In this document: one piece after another, positions 58,375-64,000 of the stretch
Numbering within the stretch: the stretch's first letter is position 1
How the letters are laid out: each line of letters opens with the position of its first letter
DNA from: Aquabacterium soli
GTDB taxonomy: Bacteria > Pseudomonadota > Gammaproteobacteria > Burkholderiales > Burkholderiaceae_C
Assembly (NCBI RefSeq): GCF_003933735.1
Contig: NZ_RSED01000007.1
Location: 124,001 to 188,000, forward strand
Direction of reading: 5' to 3'
DNA: 64,000 nucleotides
Made by a program: the position numbers and the translations under genes
The notes under the pieces: generated by a model
Told to the model about the DNA's origin: nothing
What the model saw: the letters and a program-made list of their open reading frames with translations, nothing else
The model's database searches: none

Positions 58375-58995
58375 TCACTGGGCGGGCGCAGGAGGGGCGT
58401 CACCGGGCAGGCGGTCAGCCGACTCGGGGCGGTCGCTGCGGCGGGCCTCACGGCGCTTTTCGCGCTCGGCCTGGCGCGCCTTGACCTTCTCGCCCAGCTG
58501 GGCGCGTTGTTCAGGGGTCAGCACCTTGGCCACGTCCAGCATGGCGGTCAGCGTGCGCTTGGACACGGCGTCGTGCTGGGCCAGCATCTTCTGGCGGGCC
58601 TGTTCGGCCGCGCCCACGTCGATGCTGGGCTGTGTCAGCACGTTCAAGGTGTCCTTGCGCAGATCAGGGGCCGATTCGCGCAACTGGCGCAGGTCATCGC
58701 GTGCGGCGCCGGCGATCTGGCGGATCTGTGCGCGCTGCGCGGCGGTGGCTTGCACCTCGTCGAGCAGGCGGTCCAGGCCGGGGCCGCCGAACAGGATGCC
58801 GGGGCCGCCAGCAGGGCCTGGGTGGTGGGCCACCTTGTGGATGGCGGCGCGCGGGCCGTGGCCTGGGGTCGCCCAGGCGGTCATGGCGGAAGCGGAGGCC
58901 AGCACGGCACCGACCACCAGCATCGAGCCGGAGGCCAGGCGTGTCCAGCGGGTGGCGTGGCCACGAGTCTGGGCGGTGGGGATCGATTGAGTCAT
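58375..58995 (-). CDS. Spy/CpxP-like periplasmic protein
   Basis: This 206-residue exported protein has a signal peptide (cleaved near TAWATPG) and a Gly/Pro/His-rich stretch (HKVAHHPGPAGGPG). A helical core of the Spy/CpxP LTxxQ type follows: QATAAQRAQIRQIAG and KVLTPEQRAQLGEK. The two repeats of this motif mark the family. A charged tail follows (KARQAEREKRREARRSDRPES). I chose ATG 58995, which has a GGAG ribosome binding site. It lies upstream of the response regulator on the same strand, as cpxP and spy do near their regulators. It probably binds unfolded protein or the sensor. Confidence 0.82.
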   Translation of the reverse strand: MTQSIPTAQTRGHATRWTRLASGSMLVVGAVLASASAMTAWATPGHGPRAAIHKVAHHPGPAGGPGILFGGPGLDRLLDEVQATAAQRAQIRQIAGAARDDLRQLRESAPDLRKDTLNVLTQPSIDVGAAEQARQKMLAQHDAVSKRTLTAMLDVAKVLTPEQRAQLGEKVKARQAEREKRREARRSDRPESADRLPGDAPPAPAQ

Positions 58996-59137
58996 GGAGG
59001 GGTCTCCTTGGGTGTTGCAGAAGGGCACGATGCCTCTCTGTCCATGGGCCCATGGTCCGCCCCGGGGGTAAAGCGTGTGTGGACCCCGCGTAAAGATCTG
59101 TGTAGGCCCCGCACAGCGGCAGGGGCTGTGGCAGGCC

Positions 59138-59143
59138 TAGAAT
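59138..59143 (+). promoter_or_regulatory. Possible -10 element directly before trmL
   Basis: TAGAAT (59138-59143) matches five of six -10 consensus bases and ends eight bases before the ATG. Transcription starting 7-8 bases on would give an almost leaderless mRNA. No clear -35 is present. Confidence 0.3.
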
Positions 59144-59151
59144 CGCGCCCC

Positions 59152-59622
59152 ATGTTCCGCATCGTCCTGGTCCAGCCCGAAATCCCGCCCAACACGGGCA
59201 ATGTGATCCGCCTGGCGGCCAACACGGGCTGCGAGCTGCACCTGATCGAGCCCCTGGGCTTCTCGATGGACGACAAGCTGCTGCGGCGCGCCGGCCTGGA
59301 TTACCACGAGTACGCGCCGGTGAGGCGCCATGCCAGCTGGGAGGCGTTTGTGCAAGCCGAAAGGCCTGATGCGGCTCGGCTCTTCGCTTTCACCACGCAT
59401 GGCAGCCAGCCGGTGGGCCAGGTGGCCTGGCAGGCGGGGGATTGGCTGGTGTTCGGCTGTGAAACGCGAGGGCTGGATCCGGCCTTGCGCGAGCAGTTTC
59501 CTGCTGCTCAGCGCGTGCGCCTGCCAATGCTGGCAGGGCAGCGCAGCCTGAACCTGAGCAATGCCGTGGCAGTGGCCGTGTTCGAGGCCTGGCGCCAGAA
59601 CGGCTACGCCGGCGGGGCCTGA
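59152..59622 (+). CDS. trmL: tRNA (cytidine/uridine-2'-O-)-methyltransferase TrmL
   Basis: TrmL methylates the wobble nucleotide (position 34) of certain leucine tRNAs. This 156-residue SPOUT protein has the family opening MFRIVLVQPEIPPNTGNVIRL, then DYHEYAPV, WLVFGCETRGLDP and the knot motif MLAGQRSLNLSNAVAVAVFEAW. Length and all motifs fit TrmL. I chose ATG 59152; a long frame upstream in the same phase covers the Spy-like gene's opposite strand and is not real. It is divergent from that gene. Confidence 0.95.
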   Translation: MFRIVLVQPEIPPNTGNVIRLAANTGCELHLIEPLGFSMDDKLLRRAGLDYHEYAPVRRHASWEAFVQAERPDAARLFAFTTHGSQPVGQVAWQAGDWLVFGCETRGLDPALREQFPAAQRVRLPMLAGQRSLNLSNAVAVAVFEAWRQNGYAGGA

Positions 59623-59644
59623 GCCTCGCGAGCGCCTTGCCCAC

Positions 59645-60508
59645 TCACATGCCGTCGTCGGTGGACAGCGCCTCGCGGCAGCGGTAGGGCATGGTGGCGT
59701 GAGGCGCCACCAGGGCCTCGATGGTGATCAGCGGCGGTGGTGAGGTGACCGTGCCGAAGATGGTGGCGTAGGCCACATCGGCGGCATCGCGCCCGGTGCC
59801 GAAGCGCACGAAGCCCATCGGGATGGCTGTGCCTGAGGGGTCGAAGATGTACCAGCGGTGGCCCAGGTAGACCTCCACATAGGCGTGGAAGTCGGTCGGG
59901 CCCAGGGCCGGATCCGCACCGTAGTCGATGCCGGTGGCGAAGCGCGCGGGGATGTTCACGGCGCGGCACAAGGCGATCATCAGGTGGGCGAAATCGCGGC
60001 AGATGCCCGCGCCGTCGCGCAAGGTGTCCAGTGCCGAGGTGTTCGAATCCGAGGTGTTGGAGGTGAAGCTGACGCGGCGCTGCACCCACTCCTGGATCGC
60101 CTGCACGCGGCTGTAGCCCTGCCACAGGTGCCCGAACTCGGCCACCGCCAGCTTGTGCAGCTGGTCCGACTGACAGTAGCGGCTGGGGTAGATGTAGCTC
60201 AGGGCCCGCATGGGCAGTTGCGAAACCGGGATCTCGGCGATCTGGTCTGGCTGGGCGATGTGGTGGTGCAGCGCCACCGTGGCGCCGTACTGCACGGTCA
60301 GGGGCCCAGGCGCCGCGCTCAGCCGCAGGTAGCGGTTGGCCGTGGCATTGTCGGTGTGAATCTGGGGGATGAGGGCCTGGCTGATCTGCAGGCTCTCTTG
60401 AGTGACCGTCTGCTGCCTGGTGTGGGCGGCGTGGATGTTGAAGATGAGATCGCAGCCTGGGGGGGCGATGTCATACCGGAGCTCGATGCCGAGCTTGATC
60501 TTGATCAC
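59645..60508 (-). CDS. Transglutaminase-like cysteine protease-fold protein
   Basis: This 287-residue protein has a beta-rich N-terminal domain (Bact_transglu_N type) and a transglutaminase core. The catalytic triad is Cys in GAGICRDFAHL, His in DFHAYVEVYLGHRW and Asp in FDPSGTAIPM. It opens MIKIKLGIELRYDIA, a pattern common in this family. It starts with GTG at 60508, preceded by an AGAAAGG ribosome binding site. The reaction and substrate are unknown in most bacterial members, which lack a signal peptide as this one does. It is convergent with trmL. Confidence 0.9.
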   Translation of the reverse strand: MIKIKLGIELRYDIAPPGCDLIFNIHAAHTRQQTVTQESLQISQALIPQIHTDNATANRYLRLSAAPGPLTVQYGATVALHHHIAQPDQIAEIPVSQLPMRALSYIYPSRYCQSDQLHKLAVAEFGHLWQGYSRVQAIQEWVQRRVSFTSNTSDSNTSALDTLRDGAGICRDFAHLMIALCRAVNIPARFATGIDYGADPALGPTDFHAYVEVYLGHRWYIFDPSGTAIPMGFVRFGTGRDAADVAYATIFGTVTSPPPLITIEALVAPHATMPYRCREALSTDDGM

Positions 60509-60637
60509 AAGGGCCTTTCTGGGGCGTTGGCCTGGGACGCAGGCTGCGCCTTCGAAAGCCGAATGTCTTGCAGCAAATGTAGTGCCATGTCGCCGATGGC
60601 GCACCAGGCCCTGTTCGCTCGCCTTCCCTGTGCAGGG

Positions 60638-61672
60638 TCAATGCTCGGGGCGGGCCTCGCGGCCCATCAGCGCCTGCACGGCGGCTTGCGGGCTCAGCCG
60701 GCCGTCGATCACCTGCACCACGGCCTCGGAAATGGGCATGGACACGCCCAATGTCTGGGCACGCGCCAGCACCGTGGCAGCACTGTAGACCCCTTCGGAG
60801 ACATGCCCCAGTTCACGCAGGATGGTGGGCAGGTCCTTGCCCTGGGCCAGTTGCAGGCCCACCGTGCGGTTGCGTGACAGGTGGCCGGTGGCGGTGAGCA
60901 CCAGATCGCCCAGGCCGGACAGGCCCATGAAGGTGTCCGGCTGCGCGCCCAGGGCCACGCCCAGGCGTGTCATCTCGGCCAGGCCGCGGGTGATGAGGGC
61001 CGCGCGAGCGTTCAGGCCCAGTGCCAGGCCATCGGCGATGCCGGTGGCGATGGCCAGCACGTTCTTGACCGCGCCGCCCACCTCGACGCCGACCGGATCG
61101 GCAGAGGTGTACACACGCAGGCTGTCGCTGTGAAAGGCCGTGACGGCCTGCTCGCACAGCGCGGCATCGGGGCTGGCGGCCACCAGGGCCGTGGGGCTGC
61201 CTTGCGCCACTTCCAGCGCAAAACTGGGGCCGGACAGCACCCCGCTGCGGCCACCCGGGCGGACGGCCTGGGCGATTTCGTGGCCCAGGCGGCCGGTGGC
61301 CTTGTCAAAACCCTTGCACAGCCACAGCACGGCGGCATCGGCAGGAACGCGCGCCAGCATGTCGGCCAGGGCCGCCATGGGCGTGGCGATCACCAGCAGG
61401 CCGGTGGTTCCGGCGTGGGCCAGGGCGGCCTGCCAGTCATCGGTGATCTCCAGGCTGGCGGGCAGCCCGGCTTCGGGCAGGTAGCGCGTGTTGCGGCGCT
61501 CCTGCTGCATGTCTTCCACCTGGGTGGCGTCACGACCCCACAGCAGCACCCGGCCCGCACCGCTGGCGCGGCGGGCGGCGCTGATGGCCAGGGCTGTGCC
61601 CCAGGCACCTGCGCCCAGCACGGCCACATTCAGTGGGGGTGTCGGCACGGGCGCCAAGGGGGTGTGCGTCAA
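60638..61672 (-). CDS. gpsA: NAD(P)-dependent glycerol-3-phosphate dehydrogenase
   Basis: GpsA makes sn-glycerol 3-phosphate from dihydroxyacetone phosphate for phospholipid synthesis. The 344 residues carry [15 protein letters not shown] (NAD motif), [11 protein letters not shown], the substrate lysine in [15 protein letters not shown] and [20 protein letters not shown]. The start at 61672 gives a 14-residue leader before the Rossmann strand, slightly long, so an internal start is possible. It follows secB by 5 bases, the usual secB-gpsA order. Confidence 0.95.
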   Translation of the reverse strand: MTHTPLAPVPTPPLNVAVLGAGAWGTALAISAARRASGAGRVLLWGRDATQVEDMQQERRNTRYLPEAGLPASLEITDDWQAALAHAGTTGLLVIATPMAALADMLARVPADAAVLWLCKGFDKATGRLGHEIAQAVRPGGRSGVLSGPSFALEVAQGSPTALVAASPDAALCEQAVTAFHSDSLRVYTSADPVGVEVGGAVKNVLAIATGIADGLALGLNARAALITRGLAEMTRLGVALGAQPDTFMGLSGLGDLVLTATGHLSRNRTVGLQLAQGKDLPTILRELGHVSEGVYSAATVLARAQTLGVSMPISEAVVQVIDGRLSPQAAVQALMGREARPEH

Positions 61673-61677
61673 ACCGG

Positions 61678-62142
61678 TCAGGCGTGGCCGACGGCGCCGC
61701 CCTGGGCAGCCTGGGCCTGCTCCACCTGGGCCTGGTACATGGCCTGGAAGTTGACTTCGGTCAGGTGCACGGGCGGGAAGCCGGTGCGGTTGATCGCGTC
61801 AGCCACGGTGGCGCGCAGGTAGGGGTAGACGATCTGCGGGCAGGCGATCGCGATGATGGGCTGCAGCTGGTCTTCCGGCACGTTGCGGATCTCGAACAGG
61901 CCGGCTTGCTTGGCTTCGACCAGGAACAGCACCTTGTCGTTGACCTTGGTGGTGACGGTGGCGCTGACGGTGACTTCGTAGACGCCGCTGTCGCTGACGT
62001 TCTCGGCGTTCAGGTTCAGCTGCACGTCGACATTGGGGTTGCCTTGCTCCAGGAAGATCTGGGGGGCATTGGGCAGCTCGACCGACAGGTCCTTCAGGTA
62101 GATGCGCTGGATGTTGAAGCTGGGTTGGGCTTGGTCGCTCAT
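61678..62142 (-). CDS. secB: Protein-export chaperone SecB
   Basis: SecB keeps preproteins unfolded and delivers them to SecA. The 154 residues start at ATG 62142 ([20 protein letters not shown]), the usual N-terminus. [20 protein letters not shown], the dimer strand and [26 protein letters not shown] are conserved. It lies between grxC and gpsA, a typical proteobacterial arrangement. The unrelated upstream frame is not coding. Confidence 0.97.
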   Translation of the reverse strand: MSDQAQPSFNIQRIYLKDLSVELPNAPQIFLEQGNPNVDVQLNLNAENVSDSGVYEVTVSATVTTKVNDKVLFLVEAKQAGLFEIRNVPEDQLQPIIAIACPQIVYPYLRATVADAINRTGFPPVHLTEVNFQAMYQAQVEQAQAAQGGAVGHA

Positions 62143-62230
62143 GTGATCCTCGAGTGTGCGTGAATATCGGTGAATTGGTTCAGGCCGGGGCGCTGCGGTT
62201 GGCGCGGAGAACTCCAAGCCGGAAAGGCAA

Positions 62231-62256
62231 CAGGGCTGGATTATCGCCCAGCCCTG
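62231..62256 (-). terminator. Hairpin between grxC and secB
   Basis: CAGGGCTGG (62231-62239) and CCAGCCCTG (62248-62256) are perfectly complementary over nine bases with an eight-base loop (ATTATCGC). On the - strand it follows grxC and is followed by TTGCCTTT, a weak T-rich tail. It probably limits read-through from grxC into secB. The rest of the 226-base gap (62143-62368) shows no clear gene. Confidence 0.5.
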
Positions 62257-62368
62257 TGACAGCCCTCGGTGGGGCAGCGCTCATGGTTTGCAGGGAATTC
62301 CCCCTGTTTCGGGGTGCCTGCGCCCGGATGGGCGCCATGGCGGACAGCTTGTCCGCCAGGCCCTGGGA

Positions 62369-62632
62369 TCAGGCTGCCTGGGCCAACAGGGGCACCAGCT
62401 TGCCTTCCTGGTCGAGCGCGATCAGGTCGTCGCAGCCACCCACGTGCGTGTCGCCGATGAAGATCTGCGGCACGGTGCGCCTGCCGGTGATTTCCATCAT
62501 GTGGTCACGCTGCTGGGGATCGAGGTCGATGCGGATCTCTTCGATGGCGCTGACGCCGCGTTGCTTGAGCAGCATCTTGGCCCGCTGACAGTAGGGGCAG
62601 ACCTGCGTGGTGTACATCTTGACGTTCTGCAT
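62369..62632 (-). CDS. grxC: Glutaredoxin GrxC (class I)
   Basis: This 87-residue glutaredoxin reduces disulfides with glutathione. The active site CPYC is at residues 12-15 in MYTTQVCPYCQRAK. The cis-Pro segment RRTVPQIFIG and the GSH-binding GGCDDLIAL are intact. Length and motifs match GrxC. It lies between the rhodanese gene and secB, as is usual. Confidence 0.96.
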   Translation of the reverse strand: MQNVKMYTTQVCPYCQRAKMLLKQRGVSAIEEIRIDLDPQQRDHMMEITGRRTVPQIFIGDTHVGGCDDLIALDQEGKLVPLLAQAA

Positions 62633-62737
62633 GGCTTTGGCTGCTGGCTTGTATGAGGGGATTGTCCTGCCCCGGGGTTAACCAAGGCGCCGACAAGGTG
62701 TTGCCACCCTGGTGTAGGGCGGCTGGCACACCATGGC

Positions 62738-63154
62738 TCAGGCGGCCTTGTCAATCGGCAGATTGGCCTCGCGCCAGGCCTTCAGGCCGCCGCGCAGGGC
62801 CTGGGCCTTGTCGTAGCCCAGGGCCTTGAGCTTGGCTACCGCCTTGCCGGCGCGCGCGCCCGTGGCGCACACCACCACCAGGGGCAGCTGCTTGTTGGTG
62901 GGCAGGCCCTTGACGCCATCGGCGATGGTGTCCAGCGGCACGTGGCGGGCATTGCGCACGTGGGCGGCCGCGAACTCGGCGGCATCGCTCACGTCGATCA
63001 CCGTGGCTTTCTCGCGGTTGATCAGCATCACGGCGGCCTGGGGCTCGAGGTCGCCGCCGCCAGCGCCATTGCGCAACTGAAGCCACAGCAGGGCGCCGCC
63101 GGAGCCCAGGGCTGCGGCGATCCAGTACCAGTTTTGGGTGAGGTAACTCATCAT
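62738..63154 (-). CDS. Membrane-anchored rhodanese-like sulfurtransferase
   Basis: This 138-residue protein has an N-terminal membrane segment (about 8-27, NWYWIAAALGSGGALLWLQL) and one rhodanese domain. The active cysteine is in VVVCATGARAGKA (about C96-97), in a loop with basic residues. TVIDVSDAAEFAAAHVRNARHVPL is the common rhodanese CH2-like segment. The domain probably faces the cytoplasm or periplasm and handles sulfane sulfur. It is divergent from gpmA and precedes grxC. Confidence 0.9.
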   Translation of the reverse strand: MMSYLTQNWYWIAAALGSGGALLWLQLRNGAGGGDLEPQAAVMLINREKATVIDVSDAAEFAAAHVRNARHVPLDTIADGVKGLPTNKQLPLVVVCATGARAGKAVAKLKALGYDKAQALRGGLKAWREANLPIDKAA

Positions 63155-63303
63155 GATGCGTGTGGCGTGCAAGTGGTCCCGACGGGCGGGGGCCCGTGCG
63201 CGGAACCGGAGATTATAAAATCCCTGGATCCGGTGTGCGGTAAGCCATATGGCCTGCCGCGCCGCCTTCCTTCTTTTTGACTGACCAACAAGGCAGCAGC
63301 GCC

Positions 63304-64000
63304 ATGTACAAGCTTGTCCTCATCCGCCACGGCGAATCGACCTGGAACCTGGAAAACCGCTTCACCGGCTGGACCGATGTGGAACTGACCCCCACGGGCG
63401 TGGAGCAGGCCAAGCAGGCCGGCCGCCTGCTCAAGGCCGAGGGCTACGAGTTCGACGTGGCCTACACCTCGGTGCTCAAGCGCGCCATTCATACCCTGTG
63501 GCACACCCTGGACGAGATGGACCGTCCGTGGCTGCCGGTGGTCAATTCCTGGCGCCTGAACGAGCGCCATTACGGAGGCCTGCAGGGCCTGAACAAGGCC
63601 GAGACCGCCAAGCAGTACGGCGATGAGCAGGTGCTGGTGTGGCGCCGCAGCTATGACACGCCGCCGCCCGCACTGGACGCCAACGACCCGCGTGGCCAGC
63701 GCCAGGACATCCGCTACGCCAAGCTGCAGCCCGAGCAGATCCCGCTGACGGAATGCCTGAAGGACACCGTGGCCCGCGTGCTGCCGTTCTGGAACGAGGC
63801 CATGGCACCGGCCATCAAGGCCGGCAAGCGCATCGTGGTGGCCGCGCACGGCAACAGCATCCGCGCCCTGGTCAAGTACCTGGACAACATCGGCGATGAC
63901 GAGATCGTGGGCGTGAACATCCCGAACGGCATCCCGCTGGTGTACGAGCTGGACGCCGACCTCAAGCCCATCCGCCACTACTACCTGGGCGATGCCGAAG
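63304..64000 (+). CDS. gpmA: 2,3-bisphosphoglycerate-dependent phosphoglycerate mutase (cut by window end)
   Basis: GpmA interconverts 3- and 2-phosphoglycerate in glycolysis. The visible 232 residues (of about 247) start [15 protein letters not shown] with the catalytic RHGE (H9). [39 protein letters not shown] and the second histidine in [12 protein letters not shown] are conserved. The last few residues lie outside the window. The upstream gap has a TATAAA stretch (63214-63219) and a palindrome GCCATATGGC near 63246, but no clear -35. Confidence 0.97.
   Translation, partial: MYKLVLIRHGESTWNLENRFTGWTDVELTPTGVEQAKQAGRLLKAEGYEFDVAYTSVLKRAIHTLWHTLDEMDRPWLPVVNSWRLNERHYGGLQGLNKAETAKQYGDEQVLVWRRSYDTPPPALDANDPRGQRQDIRYAKLQPEQIPLTECLKDTVARVLPFWNEAMAPAIKAGKRIVVAAHGNSIRALVKYLDNIGDDEIVGVNIPNGIPLVYELDADLKPIRHYYLGDAE

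Noticed and set aside
58231..59151. Extended + strand start for trmL
   Set aside because: The extension runs opposite the Spy-like gene and is low-complexity; TrmL homology begins exactly at 59152.
1..64000. CRISPR arrays, insertion sequences, prophage, tRNA or rRNA genes
   Set aside because: None seen: no regularly spaced direct repeats, transposase-like proteins, integrase or cloverleaf sequences were recognised by eye.

Overview
The window is about 64 kb of high-GC DNA that looks like the chromosome of a betaproteobacterium of the order Burkholderiales, closest in style to the Rubrivivax/Leptothrix/Aquabacterium group. That placement is inferred from gene order (DUF721 gene - M23 peptidase - secA; pilB-pilC-pilD-coaE-zapD-yacG; gpmA - rhodanese - grxC - secB - gpsA) and from protein character. 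I saw no tRNA, rRNA, CRISPR array, insertion sequence or phage gene. Coding density is very high and no gene-free gap exceeds about 250 bases.

Layout. 1-8.4 kb is housekeeping: secA (5' part), a small His-containing membrane protein followed by a ZnuD-like TonB receptor, an M23 peptidase, a DUF721 protein, rubredoxin and its reductase, and a membrane diguanylate cyclase. 8.5-27.6 kb is an exopolysaccharide/capsule locus. On the + strand it has a large SLBB export protein, a Wzz-like chain-length protein, a Wzx-like flippase, an acyltransferase, several glycosyltransferases, two methyltransferases and a deacetylase. On the - strand it has a glycosyltransferase, a Wzy-like polymerase and a WecA-like initiating transferase. 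A final + strand set resembles E. coli gfcABCD, with gfcC and gfcD fused into one gene. 27.6-30.2 kb is a three-gene module of unknown function, two of whose genes are tandem paralogues. It is joined to yacG-zapD-coaE-pilD-pilC-pilB (30.2-35.7 kb).

35.9-53.5 kb is an LPS/surface-glycan locus. One long - strand operon (47.6 down to 35.9 kb) runs GT9 - msbA-like exporter - hldD - GT4 - WavE-like - nucleotidyltransferase - GDPD-like phosphodiesterase - HAD phosphatase - second, catalytically degenerate nucleotidyltransferase - cupin - long GT4 - WavE-like. Divergent from it are gmhA, an hldE1-type heptose kinase and a fused heptose adenylyltransferase/GmhB phosphatase. With hldD these give a complete ADP-L-glycero-D-manno-heptose pathway. 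Three more glycosyltransferases, including a GT9 heptosyltransferase, follow on the - strand.

53.7-64 kb holds UDP-glucose dehydrogenase and a UDP-glucuronate epimerase-type enzyme, a CpxAR-like two-component system with a Spy/CpxP-like periplasmic protein, trmL, a transglutaminase, gpsA, secB, grxC, a rhodanese and gpmA (cut by the window end).

The most interesting parts are the gfc-type capsule system without an Etk/Etp kinase-phosphatase pair, the nucleotidyltransferase/HAD/GDPD/cupin module (38.5-41.6 kb) with its inactive-looking paralogue, and the unknown three-gene module beside yacG-zapD. All functions are read from sequence by eye; no database search was run.
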